Notes under the pieces: generated by a model | Seen by the model: only the letters and a program-made list of their open reading frames with translations | What the model was told of the DNA's origin: nothing | Database searches by the model: none | DNA from: Henricia sp. BOLD:AAB3569 | Taxonomy: Eukaryota; Echinodermata; Asteroidea; Spinulosida; Echinasteridae | Assembly (NCBI GenBank): GCA_037783545.1 | Contig: JBBELK010000010.1 | Location: 62,001 to 126,000, forward strand | Reading direction: 5' to 3' | DNA length: 64,000 nt | Position numbers and translations under genes: made by a program | Part shown: in pieces, positions 11,467 to 22,743 of the stretch | Numbering within the stretch: the first letter of the stretch is position 1 | Layout of the letters: each line of letters starts with the position of its first letter

Positions 11467-12842
11467 AATAATAATAATAACAGCAAAGCACAATATCTGG
11501 AGGCCATTCAAAGGCGCCAGGTCAAGAAAGAAAGTCACTAATTGTTGTGAAAAGCCTGGTTAAAAAGAAATGTCTTTAAATGACGTTTAAAGACAGAAAG
11601 ATCACGTGTGGCTCTGAGCTCATCTGGCAAAGAATTCCAAAGACGGGGTGCATAACTAGAAAATGCCATATCCCCATAGGTTACCAGACGGGTTCTAGGG
11701 ACATAGAGCGTGTTACCTGTTGACCTGAGACTCGGTCTCATTGTGCGGACTTGTAGCAAGTCTTGAATGTAAGATGGTGCATATCCATGAAGGGCTTTAA
11801 ATGTCAACAATGCAACTTTAAATTGAATCCTGTACCTAATGGGTAGCCAATGAAGTTTGAACAGAATGGAAGTTATGTGATCTGAAATCCTTGAGCGTGT
11901 GAGTAATCGAGCGGCAGAATTCTGTACAGATTGGAGACATTTTAGTGTACTTTGTGGAAGACCCATGAGTAAACTATTACAGAAGTCAAGCCTAGATGAA
12001 ATGAAGGCATGTATGATCTGTTCAGCAGCAGACGACGTTATAAGCGTCCTGACAGCTGCAATGCGACGAAGATGCAGGTAGGAGGATTGACAGACAGAGG
12101 AAACATGTTGGTTGAAGTTCATGATGCTGTCAAAGATGACACCAAGATTCCGTGCTTCGGTGCAAGCTGTAACCCGGACATCACCTATATGAATATCAGA
12201 CAAGTTGATTTGGTTTTTCAGTTGTTTAGAACAAATTAAAAGTACCTGGGTTTTGTGCGCATTAAATTTAAGAAAGTTTGCAGCCATCCAGTGTTGAATG
12301 TCACGAATACAGATTTCTAACTTTTCCTGCGTGTTTGTGTCATCACCAGGGATACTAGGAGAAAATGTTGCGTATAATTGTGTGTTGTCTGCGTATAAGT
12401 GATGCTGAATTCTATGGAGCCGCGCAATCTGTCCTAAAGGAGATGTGTAAAGTGTGAACAAAAGAGGCCCAAGGACTGAGCCTTGTGGAACACCACAGAC
12501 GAGATTAGTATTGTCAGATTGAGTCCCTAAGACACGGACAGCTTGTAACCGATGTTGTAGGTATGACTTAAACCAAGCAAGTGCTGTGCCTTGGATCCCG
12601 AATCTATGTTGTAGTCTACTAATGAGGACATTGTTGTCTATGGTGTCGAAGGCCGCCGAGAGGTCGAGCAAGATTAAAACTAAAGCTTTCTTTTGGTCAA
12701 CAGCCAACATGATGTCATTATGGACTCTGACTAGCGCAGTTTCCACACTGTGGAATTTAGTGTAGGCAGATTGCATTTCCTCTCGTAATGAATGTTGGGC
12801 AAGGTGGGTATTTAGTCTTGCTGCGACAACCTTCTCGACCAC
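11467..12842 (-). pseudogene. CR1/L2-like non-LTR retrotransposon, 3' part (reverse transcriptase)
   Basis: Minus-strand open frame (stop at 11538, reading from about 12840) encodes a LINE reverse transcriptase. Seen in order: LILLDLSAAFDTID (palm motif A), GVPQGSVLGPLLF (motif B), HLYADNTQLY (motif C, with YADN where YADD is usual), then thumb and the C-terminal LKTFLFNQAF typical of CR1/L2-type clades. The endonuclease and ORF1 are missing, so this is a 5' truncation, the usual LINE insertion form. The 3' end is a short (TTA)n-like tail at about 11467-11480. The frame is open, so insertion is fairly recent, but one catalytic Asp is replaced. Confidence 0.85.
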
Positions 12843-13638
12843 CCCAGGGGTTGGGATTTTGTTACTCGACAAGGACCACCACCCCCCCCCCCCCCCCCCA
12901 CCCCCACCGTACCTCTTAGGTGGGGCAGCCGGGGAGAGGGGGTGGGAGGTACAAGCTTGATACCAGCCGTGCATTACTACACGTGTACCTGTTTTGCTCT
13001 GCGGGATAACTTCTCTCCACTGTGATTGGCAGAATTTATCTTGCACCATGCAGACCTGAAGAAATTAAATAAAAAATATTTTTACAAAATTAAAATGACT
13101 TCAAATTGTCATTATTCCTGTTATTTCAACTTTTACCTTTGATGTAAACAAACCCACATGTTTAAATACAGTTGGAGGAAAGAACAAAACAAACGAACAA
13201 ACAAAATGGACGATGCCATTATAGGTTGCACCCCAGTAAATAGGGCTCCCATAGGAACCAATGCTAAATACCCAATTTTCAAAAATCATTTAAAAATACT
13301 CACAACTCTCTCAGTGTCTGAAGACAACAACCAAAATACTCATTGAAATCTCATCTTTTCAATTCTGTTCAATTTTAGGGGGGTAATCCGTCACTTTCAT
13401 TCCCTAATTTCCACATAAAACAAAACTACCCCTGCAACAGTGAAAATTGCTAAACAGACCAGCTTCCATTTTGGAACAAAGGCACATACGCTACTGGACA
13501 AAATAGGGCCACTTTTAGGAGCTACAGTGTCTAAAATGTTTGTAATTGGAAGAAAAAATACCCCACATCGCGGCGATAGTCATATTCTACACAAGACCAC
13601 ACTCGTTCAGCTCGCAATTCTCTCTAATATAAAATAAT
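12842..13638. repeat. direct duplication, copy A (~797 bp)
   Basis: Nearly identical to 14317-15112. It starts at ccccagggg, passes a C-homopolymer of about 20 at ~12883, then ctcttaggtggggcagccgg, and ends at the aaaataat after ctcgcaattctctctaatat. Only scattered substitutions and a homopolymer length difference distinguish the copies. Small ORFs inside are conserved simply because the DNA is. Confidence 0.9.
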
Positions 13639-14316
13639 TTGAGGGCATACAAAAAATTCATGAGCTCGGCGCACAGATCTCTGCCTATTTACTGCGGTGC
13701 AGCCTTTAATGACCCGAGTTGCTGAAATTTGGCCAACAAGTACTCTTGTGTGACAGAAAGAACATTACTGATCACATTTCTGCAAAAAAATTTGAAAAAC
13801 AATTCTTGGAGGCCAAATGCCAAGCTCACCCAGATAGGGCCCCGCCCATGTTTCGTACACTATTGAATGATAAATGCACATATATGCACTCTCCCTGAGC
13901 TTTTTCCCCCTCAATCTTCAAATTCCACCTAAATGTTGGAATGTCAAAGGTCTCGGGATCTTGTTCGTGTTCAGCTGTACTAAATATGGTGCAGGATGGG
14001 GGTGGGGGAGGGTGTGTGGGGGGGGGGGGGGGGGGGGGGGCACTATAGAAAGAGAAAAGTATTGCTAACTAAAACTATTCCAAATCAAGTCAAGTACATT
14101 GTACATACATACTGATGCACCTACCATGTTGTTCCAACCCCCCCACCCCCCCACCCCCCAACCCCACCCCCCAACCCCACCGGTCTTTGGGTGGGGCTTC
14201 AATCACTATTTTCATGCCCCAGGGTGGGGATTTTGATGCATATAGAAATCAATATTGTATGGCGAAACATGCATGTTTTGCCACATGGGTTGGAATATTT
14301 TGTCACCTAAATTTTG
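13639..14316. other. unique spacer with G- and C-homopolymers
   Basis: Spacer between the two 0.8-kb copies. It holds a G-run of about 24 at 14017-14040 and C-rich runs at about 14138-14182. No gene was recognised. Confidence 0.6.
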
Positions 14317-15112
14317 CCCCAGGGGTGGGGATTTTGTTACTCGACAAGGACCACCCCCCCCCCCCTCCCCCCCTCCCCCCACCGTACCTCTTAGGTGGGG
14401 CAGCCGGGGAGAGGGGGTGGGAGGTACAAGCTTGATACCAGCCGTGCATTACTACACGTGTACCTGTTTTGCTCTGCGGGCTAACTTCTCTCCACTGTGA
14501 TTGGCAGAATTTATCTTGCACCATGCAGACCTGAAGAAATTAAATAAAACATATTTTTACAAAATTAAAATGACTTCAAATTGTCATTATTCCTGTTATT
14601 TCAACTTTTACCTTTGATGTTAACAAACCCACATGTTTAAATACAGTTGGAGGAAAGAACAAAACAAACGAACAAACAAAATGGACGATGCCATTATAGG
14701 TTGCACCCCAGTAAATAGGGCTCCCTTAGGAACCAATGCTAAATACCCAATTTTCAAAAATCATTTAAAAATACTCACAACTCTCTCAGTGTCTGGAGAC
14801 AACAACCAAAATACTCATTGAAATCTCATCTTTTCAATTCTGTTCAATTTTAGGGGGGTAATCCGTCACTTTCATTCCCTAATTTCCACATGAAACAAAA
14901 CTACCCCTGCAACAGTGAAAATTGCTAAACAGACCAGCTTCCATTTTGGAACAAAGGCACATACGCTACTGGACAAAATAGGGCCACTTTTAGGAGCTAC
15001 AGTGTCTAAAATGTTTGTAATTGGAAGAAAAAATACCCCACATCGCGGCGATAGTCATATTCTACACAAACCACACTCGTTCAGCTCGCAATTCTCTCTA
15101 ATATAAAATAAT
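14317..15112. repeat. direct duplication, copy B (~796 bp)
   Basis: Second copy of the unit at 12842-13638, in the same orientation. The homopolymer here is interrupted (C-runs broken by T), and the copies separate cleanly at the aaaataat boundary. The LINE in front of copy A is absent here, so the LINE boundary coincides with one duplication edge. Confidence 0.9.
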
Positions 15113-15753
15113 GCGGCCTCAGAAGCGCGGGAGTTTCAGTTTCGTAATCAGAAAAATATAACGGATGTTATGATATAAAAATCTCATGACCCATAAGGTA
15201 ATAAGAAGCCATGTGACCCCCTTGACGCCAAAGACGGGTTTTTGTGTGGTTTCAGCCTCTGAAGCATGGACCATAGTACCTTGGCGGGTTCTCGTTTGCC
15301 CATGCCCACTCGCCATATTAGACATGTTGAATGGGTAGGTATGGGTGTGTGTCCCTTGTAGTGTTTTTGAAGACTTTCCTTTCTCCAGACATGTAGGACA
15401 GCCATAGAAACCATTGAACTGGGTGGAAGTTTTGCGCAATACAACACATCAGAATTGCACGCAAAAGGAGATTCTTTCCATTGATATACAGTTCAGTGCC
15501 TACATGTACAAAATAAAAAATGGATGCAATTAAGCAAAATACCTTTACAGCGTTTTATCACAAGAACACATTCCTGGGCAAGCTCAAGTTGGCAGTGTGG
15601 CTTCATCTCCGACTGTAAAATGGCAGCTTCCACGGTGAGTTAAAAAAACGTTTAGAATTTATTTTAAAAACCAAGTGGCGATGATAAAAAAGTTTTGTAT
15701 AAAGAAGTAGCTCTTACTGCAAACTAACTCACTTGACTGAATATATGTGTCCT
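15113..15753. other. no gene recognised
   Basis: No feature seen. Confidence 0.5.
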
Positions 15754-15894
15754 TTAAAGGCAGAGGCTCGTCAGCAATGCGCGAGCGCCAAATTCGTGCC
15801 ACGAAATACACAGCTCCATGCCTTTGTTATGGAGCTGCGTATTTCGTGGCACAAATTTGGCGCTCGTGCATTGCTGACGAGCCTGTACCTTTAA
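15754..15894. mobile_element. TTAAAGGCACAG MITE, copy 4
   Basis: 141-bp foldback from ttaaaggcagaggctcgtca to tgacgagcctgtacctttaa, with inner arms around atggagctgcgtatttcgtg. Intact ends. Confidence 0.9.
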
Positions 15895-16370
15895 GCGTTA
15901 GTAGAAAAGTTGTGCAAGCATTAGAGCTACATGTATTTCAAGTCCACGAGGTACGAGGTGCATGCTTGGAAACGGGCATTGTTAAGTCACTAGTGTTTAG
16001 CAAATTTCATCTCTGAAGCTAGCAAATGTATAAGGTTACGGTCTAGCAAGTGTTTAAGGCCAGAGCAAAATCTTAAGGACAAGATTATTGAATTTCTCAC
16101 CTTTTTGGAACAAATCCAGAAGCTGTGCTGTGATTACTCTCAGTAAAACCGACATTTCTGGTTTACTCTTCCCAAACCACAATGCACTGAACAAGCGGAA
16201 CTTCCGTGTAAATCTATGTGCAAAATGTAAAGACATCAGATAAATGAATTTTGTTCTATATAATTTATAGTAAACCTTTAATTGTCACTGGAAACAAAAT
16301 AAAAGAAATAAGTTTCAGTTGTTCTGAAGAGATAACCTAAGCCCAAAGAGGGTTACAAATAGTGCAACAA
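15895..16370. other. no gene recognised
   Basis: No feature seen. Confidence 0.5.
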
Positions 16371-16499
16371 CATGCCTTTCTATAAACCCAGTGTACAAAT
16401 TTCCAACATAACGTGCATAACCGGGACGATTTTTTTTAGGCCGTCCTGGTTACAAGCGTTACATTGGAAATGTATACACAGGGTTTTTAAAAAGGCATA
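16371..16499. repeat. inverted repeat (foldback), 129 bp
   Basis: atgcctttctataaaccc pairs with gggtttttaaaaaggcat, and tgtacaaatttccaa pairs with ttggaaatgtataca, leaving a centre of about 45 bp. No coding capacity. Confidence 0.75.
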
Positions 16500-16652
16500 T
16501 TGTCACACTATTTTACAACAAATAAAAGACCCATTTATGAACAAGTATAGACATTTTATGCTGTGTATCAACCTTTATCTATTATTACAAGTATATTGAC
16601 TCTATGCACGTAAATGTACAAAGATAAACAGACTACATGTAAAAACACTAAC

Positions 16653-18185
16653 CTTAATGTTGGTGGTAATTCATTAATGATGAAATACACTGGCCAGACT
16701 GCATACGTTGACGACCGAAAGAGAGAAACCCCATCCATGTTCATCTGGAGTGAAATGTGCACCTCTCTCTTCCTTGCTTCTTGTTCAGTCCCTTTGAAGA
16801 ACGCACCATCAAACTGCTCTTTGTACAAATCACCATCCAGAACATCAGTCAGAACATCGTCATTGTCAGGAAATGACTCTTTGTACTTGTTGATTTCATC
16901 TACACAATCTGACAGAATAAATAGTACCCTATTCATAAATACCTTAGACAGTTTACGTTACGCATCCCTATTGGCTGAAAGCACATCATCACGTGGGCAG
17001 TTTTAAAGGGACGACAAAGGCCCAGTCAGTCTTAAACACTTTTGAGCCTAGCTCACGGCCGCGCCCACGTCTTAAATACAATTGCTTTGTATTGAAAATG
17101 AAATTGTCGTAGAAAAAAATAAATTATTTTGCTGAAAATCACACAAAATATAATTTAAAGGCACAGGCTCGTCAGCAATGCGCTCACGCTAAATTTGTGC
17201 TACGAAATACACACCTCCATGCCTTTGCTAAGGAGCTGCGTATTTCGTTGCACGAATTTTGCGCGCGCGCATTGTTGACGAGCCTGTCCCCTTAAAGCCT
17301 AATTTCCATGAAATTCAATACGAATGTATATTTATATCCTAATAAAAAATATAAAAAGGAAAAAGATTGTGCATAATTTGTACTAGCTTTTATTACCTAA
17401 TCATTACTTTAAAAATACCAAAAAAGATATTTTAAAAACTTCGAAAGAACCATACCTGGAATAATGTTCTTCAATTGTTCATCTATGGGAATTGTGATGA
17501 AGTAGTCATCTTCAGATATTGGTTTACCACAATGTTCACAGATGATTCTGCGTTCAGCAATCCCATTGTAATGCTTGCAGAATGTACAGTAGAAGTGTTT
17601 CTGTACTTTAGTTTTCAGTCCCATGAAGAACTTGTCAAACTTACGTATGGTGAATGCTTGACATACAGATGCAGGCAACAACAAGCTGATTAATGTCAAC
17701 AGTTCACTAGTTGCTTTTCTGGTTAAGCTATGGCGGAGAACAAATGTCATAATTAATAGCATAGCACTTCCCAGTGTCAACAAAGATGTGTCATAGAGTG
17801 GCTGTTTCTCTGTTGAGTTCCACTTCATCATCTGAACTTGTGTCCAATTCTGACTCAGCACTGTTACTAGTACTGACATTGTCATCATCATCATCATCAT
17901 CATACAAGTCGGCTGCTTCAGTCACAGGGTCAATGTACTTATTCAGATCTGGAATTTCTTGTTCTGCATGCTCCTCATCTGTGTCTGATACTGACATAGC
18001 TGACTCTTCATCTTCAAGTCCAAGGTGATGAGCTGACCCCTCATCTTCAGACGGTTTCTTTCAGACTTCCACCGATAAAATGTAGATTTTGGTAGTTTTG
18101 ATGGTTCAACAATCTCAGAGTCACCATCTGTAACCATGTAATGTCTGTAAGGTCCTCTTCTCTTGGTCATCTCTTCATTTGCCAT
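16653..18185 (-). pseudogene. decayed transposase-type gene with an intron (possibly EnSpm/CACTA-like)
   Basis: Minus-strand pieces form one gene. An amino part from ATG 18185 (MANEEMTKRRGPYRHY) is followed by an acidic linker with an aspartate run. A conserved block at about 17815-17456 includes LTLGSAMLLIMTFVLRHSLT and a zinc-binding pattern FYCTFCKHYNG ... CEHCGKPI. A second exon at 16908-16653 carries MDGVSLFRSSTYAVWPVYFI. The intron has donor CCAG|GTATGG at 17456/17455 and an AG acceptor before 16908. The phases match, and a second donor AAG|GTTAGT follows at 16653. Two frame breaks lie near 18050 and 17815. I recognise this arrangement from animal transposon-derived proteins and lean towards EnSpm/CACTA, but the catalytic exons are not visible. 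Confidence 0.5.
17155..17295. mobile_element. TTAAAGGCACAG MITE, copy 5, inside an intron
   Basis: 141-bp foldback from ttaaaggcacaggctcgtca to cgagcctgtccccttaa. It lies within the intron of the decayed transposase-type gene (16909-17455), so it inserted without disturbing the splice sites. Confidence 0.85.
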
Positions 18186-18292
18186 TGTAATGTAGGCCTC
18201 CCACGTACAGCAGCCTGATGAAATGAACAATGTTATTAATAATACAATGTACTATAGGCCTACATGTAGGCCTAGTTACTAACTTCATGAGA

Positions 18293-18386
18293 AAGGGGAG
18301 GGGAGAGGAGGGGGAGGGGAGGGGGAGGGGAGGGGGGAGGGGGAGGGGAGGGGAGGGGGGGGGAGGGGAGGGGGGGGGGAGGGGAA
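18293..18386. repeat. G/A-rich microsatellite
   Basis: Purine-only tract of gggga/ggggga units about 94 bp long. It has strong G-quadruplex potential on the + strand. Confidence 0.9.
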
Positions 18387-18457
18387 ACAATTGATTGATG
18401 CACCTATCAATTTTCAATTGAGTTCAATTGAAGAAGTCAACTCGAGATGTTGGACAA

Positions 18458-18571
18458 ACGTGTTTAGAGATGACATTCGATATTCCGCCCTCTTGTGGTC
18501 ATCTTATTGTACTGCAGTGACGTCATACAATGAGATGACCACAAGAGGGCGGAATACCCTAAACACGTGGG
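18458..18571. repeat. inverted repeat (foldback), ~114 bp
   Basis: tattccgccctcttgtggtc pairs with gaccacaagagggcggaata. Outer flanks acgtgttta and taaacacgt also pair. The centre contains a CRE-like tgacgtca. No coding capacity. Confidence 0.85.
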
Positions 18572-18904
18572 AAATGTCGCTCTTCTCCCGAGTTTGCTCG
18601 AAAATGTGAAGAAAAATCACGTTGGACTAGTTTTTTCCTGTTTAGAAGAATCATCGGGGAAAACGGACCATGGTACTAAATTCTGGAGATTCCAGGGACT
18701 TATGGTAAGTTTTTCAATGTTTAATTTGGATTGTAAAATGAAAATTCAGTTTGGAGTACGGCGGCCATTTTGGTCGTGCAGGAAAATTCAACATGGCGAA
18801 TGGGGGTAAATTGTCAAATGGCTAAAAGTGTAACATAGAAAATGATAACGTCCCAATAAAAATGTCAGAAAAACACTTTTAGCCTTCTAAAACTAAGCTA
18901 GGCC

Positions 18905-19230
18905 TATCCCCCATATATGCCATAGGCCTAGCTGATTTAGTTTTTTACCAATATTGGCGGCGCCTGATGATGTTTATAAAGCGCGGACAGAAACTTGTTG
19001 GGCTAGCGCAATAATCCGCTGCCCAATCGTAATACCAAAGTTCTTGAGACACTCACCCTGCGTGTATCTACGGAATTCCGATACTTATTTCTCCATGAGC
19101 ATCTTTTTTGATGGATACCGGCGCATTATAAATTTTCATTATTATTAAATTCTCTGGAGAATTTAATGTCCGCTCTTAAACTTCAGGCGCCCCCATATTG
19201 GTAAAAAACGAAATCAGCTATGGGGGATAT
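18905..19230. repeat. inverted repeat, outer member of a nested foldback cluster
   Basis: Left arm at 18908-18965 (ctgatttagttttttaccaa, tattgg, ggcgcc) pairs with right arm at 19185-19229 (ggcgcc, ttggtaaaaaacgaaatcag). It shares its right arm edge with the larger foldback below. Confidence 0.75.
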
Positions 19231-20575
19231 AGGTATCCCTCATATAGTTGTAGGGGTAGCCCCGTGAACAGGGCGTCGTATCCTATACCTCCGCCCTGTT
19301 GCCTGACTAAGTTCAAATCTGTGGCAAACTCACGCAAATGAAATTTGTCACTTGGCTCTGATATTTGCTCAATAGCTGCACTCACCCTAGCTAAGATAAT
19401 CTCAGCTCTTTTTTTATCATTTTTCATTGGGATGTGGTCTTTTAGCAGTAGAGCTGAGAGAAGTTAAGAACATGAACCCGCCATCGCAAAACAAATGTGT
19501 CATTTTCTCACCGTGACACACTAATTCCCCCTAAAACTCACCCAAACCTTGCCAGGCATAACCACTACGCAGGTCCTTGAGGGAAATACTAGTAACCAGC
19601 CACGATGATTATTTTGCCAACAATTCCAGCGAAACAAACCGGTATGCTCACAGCCTAGCCGTTGCCATTGGTTACCAGACGTGATCTAAAAATAACTTAT
19701 TTTAGATCACGTCTGGTAACCAATGCGCATTTGGTATTCCTTTGTACACAGACTAGACTAGGCTGTGAGCATACCGGTTTGTTTCGCTGGAATTGTTGGC
19801 AAAATAATCATCGTGGCTGGTTATTTCCCTGAAGGACCTGCGTAGTGTACGTTTAATATGCCTGACAAGGTTTGGGTGAGTTTTAGGGGGAACTAGTGTG
19901 TCACGGTGAGAAAATGACACATTTGTTTTAATTGCGATGGCGGGTTCATGTTCTTAACTTCTCTCAGCTCTACTGCTAAAAGACCACATCCCAATGAAAA
20001 ATGATAAAAAAAGAGCTGAGATTATCTTAGCTACACCCACCCAAGCGTGTAAATATTTCGAAGAGTACGCATCGATCCGATGTCTAGTGCGATAAAATAC
20101 AGTTTGCCCAAAAATCAAATATGCGCATGCGCGAGAGTGGAGAGGTCAACACAATCTAGACTGGTTTGCTGTCCTCATATTTACTTCCCTTCATCTTATA
20201 CAACGAAGGGAAGTAAATATTAGGATGTGGAACATACCTGTCTAGATTGTGTTGACCTCTCCGCTCTTGTGCATGCGCATATTTGATTTTTGGGCAAACG
20301 GTATCATGTATTTTTATCGCACGGAGGGTCTCAAGTTTGCCCCACGATTTCACCAAAACTAGACATCGGATCGATGCGTACTCTTCGGAATATTTACACG
20401 CTTGGGTGAGTGCAGCTATTATCAGAGCAAATATCAGAGCCAATTAAAGGGACAAATTTTATTTGCGTGAGTTTGCCACAGATTTGGGCTTATAGTCAGG
20501 CAACAGGGCGGAGGATACGACACCCTGTTCACGGGGCTATTCTAGGGGTAGCCTAGGACTATAGCTGATTATTTT
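19185..20575. repeat. large composite foldback with a second foldback inserted in one arm
   Basis: The centre is at about 19695 (ttggttaccagacgtgatct against agatcacgtctggtaaccaa). Arms of about 350 bp continue outward, pairing ccggtatgctcacagcct, ccacgatgattattttgcca and atcatttttcattgggatgt with their complements. Left-arm sequence 19190-19386 resumes pairing with 20404-20575, because a second foldback at about 20041-20403 (gggaagtaaata centre, tcgatgcgtactctt arms) interrupts the right arm. It looks like one foldback transposon nested in another. Confidence 0.8.
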
Positions 20576-21366
20576 TAGGCCCAAAGCCTACGTGAACATG
20601 GTGTACAGAGCTTCGTATACTGGGACAAACTCAAGCAAATAAAATTTGTCCCATGGCTCTGATATTTGCTCACTTAGGCCTATAGCCCGTTAGGAGGGGG
20701 GTGGGGGGAGCTCATGGAATACTATACGAGTATACAGAACTTGAAATTTCCCGCACTTTTTGCTGGTTTTTGCCGAACGATGCGTTCCAAAAACTGCCCA
20801 AAAAAACCCCAACCAAACAGACTTCCAACCTAGCCGAAAATGCACTTCCTGCCTTCTAGAATTCCCAAAAATCATTCTACCCCCGGTAGTTCCTTCCTCG
20901 GGTACTTACGATCACTGCTTGAGACGGCCGTGAATGCGTGTGAGCCCTTATTATGCTGGTGGAATAGCTTTGACGTCCACGAAACTCTCTCGCCAGATCT
21001 CCGAGTTCGCCAGCTTTCCCAAGTATACTTTACGTTTTAGATCCGGCATCCAATTCTGCAAATATTGTTCCCATATAGCTTAGACCTTCGTCGCAAAGAC
21101 ACATTAGGCCGTTCATCTAGCCAACAAAAAGTAGCCAACAAAAGTAGCTGACGAGTGTTTTTTTATAGTTTTAAATAACACCTTTGTTTTCATGGAATTT
21201 GGCCAAAAATAATGTACACAAGAGTGAACCAATTTTTGTCATGCTTTGAAGGGGTAAAAAAATAAAGGTGATGTACACAACATTCAGATTGCATGATCCA
21301 AGCATATTTGCATGCAATTAAGGATACAGTGTGTATAGTAGCTAATAATTTCCATCTGTTTCACAG
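20576..21366. other. no gene recognised; diverged copy of the foldback arm
   Basis: At about 20626-20680 a further direct copy of the arm word (caaataaaatttgtcccatggctctgatatttgctca, broken into two words) appears, so part of the foldback was duplicated outwards. The rest shows no feature. Confidence 0.5.
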
Positions 21367-22203
21367 TTTGGGTTACAGTGAGGTTTGTTGAAGACGATGT
21401 CAGACACATCAACCGAATAACAGATTTGGACAGCGAGTCGCCTGACAATATCAGCATTGGAGACAGGGTGATGGCCCTGTATTCAGACCAGAAGTTATAC
21501 CCCGCTGAAGTAATTGAAGTTTCAGGTACACGTGTACATATAACTTCATGATGCAGTTGCATACCTACCAGTCTAAAATTGATTTATAATAGCTAGCCCA
21601 GCACTTTTATTTTGATTACCATGATAACTACATGTATATATGGAAATATTATCTAAGAAACCTATCAATTATTCAAAGTATTTTTTGGTACAAAAAAACA
21701 AGGCTTGACCTCTAACTGTGTCAAGGAAATAAGTTAAAGGAAGAGAAAACACTTGTTGGAAATTTTCAAGACATTTGATAAAAAAATATAGCCTCCCAGT
21801 TTCCTTGTGCCAATTGTTTACAGGAATCCAAAGAATTTGTTTATGGCAATTTTTAAAAATTCCTCAAAATGTGTGCTGACTCAAATAAACACTTTCACTG
21901 TGCCACTTTATTTTAAAAATTTGCAATGCTGGCAATATTTCAGGAAAATAAACAACCTTCTGCGAGTGATCTCTCTTTTCCTTCAACAAAGTCCAATTAC
22001 ATGTAAGTAACAACAACATAGTTATAGTACCGTATCTGGTAATTACTGTACAGCTTTTGTTTGTGGCATCAGTTCAGTAAATATTTGAATAAAAATGAAA
22101 TTGACTAATAGTTTTTTATAATTTTCAACTTGTCTACTTTTAAATTTTTCAGGTGATAAAGACAAATGCGTGGTGGCAAAAATGGGGAAGAAAGGAAACA
22201 AAG
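21367..22203 (+). CDS. two coding exons of an unidentified gene (21367-21525, 22153-22203)
   Basis: Exon 21367-21525 is preceded by a pyrimidine-rich tract and AG and followed by CAG|GTACAC. It is open in one frame as WVTVRFVEDDVRHIN ... ISIGDRVMALYSDQKLYPAEV. Exon 22153-22203 is bounded by tttttcag and AAAG|GTACAT. The first exon ends in phase 1, and the second reads on in frame as DKDKCVVAKMGKKGNK. GDRVMALYSDQ-YPAEV resembles the beta strands of small Tudor/SH3-like chromatin-reader domains; that is a pattern impression, not a proven family. No other exon was found nearby, so this is either a stray gene fragment or part of a gene with long introns. Confidence 0.5.
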
Positions 22204-22743
22204 GTACATTTGACAAGGGGAATAAATGTGTGTACAAATTGGGAAACTATAGTAAAAGTAGAAGGATGTACATGTACATACGGTATGTATGTTCAGCGCG
22301 ATATTTGCGTCTTAATCTTGCCTACCATATAATCGAGGGATTGCACTGCTGAATGTGTGGATTTTCTAACTCCTTGTTTTCACGACCCCCATATGCGCTA
22401 TGTACATGATAAAAGTGCTGAAAAGGTGAATAACGACACATGTTTGATAGATTTTGCTACAAAAAAATCAGCAAGTACATGTAAGACAAATCTAGGCTAA
22501 GACGAAATACATCACAAAAATAACTATGCACGCGCAGGCATGATGCGGCATACAGCAGGCAACAAACCGATTTTACTGGCCGCTTTTGCTGGTGCTTCTT
22601 GAACAATCGATGTTGCCTAGATTCTTTTTTATTATCCACACTTATACAGGGTAAATATTTCACAATGATGACGTAATTTATAACAATCCAAAAAGTTGAA
22701 GCACATGTAGTCTCTACACCTCTCCCCTTAGGAAACCACGCCC
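22204..22743. other. no gene recognised
   Basis: Intronic or intergenic A/T-rich DNA with no feature seen. Confidence 0.5.

Noticed and set aside
13158-14821. Two identical 62-residue ORFs (MFKYSWRKEQNK)
   Set aside because: Conservation comes only from the recent 0.8-kb DNA duplication. There is no sign of selection or gene structure.
17774-18028. Serine-rich + strand ORF
   Set aside because: Complement of the acidic aspartate-rich linker of the minus-strand gene.
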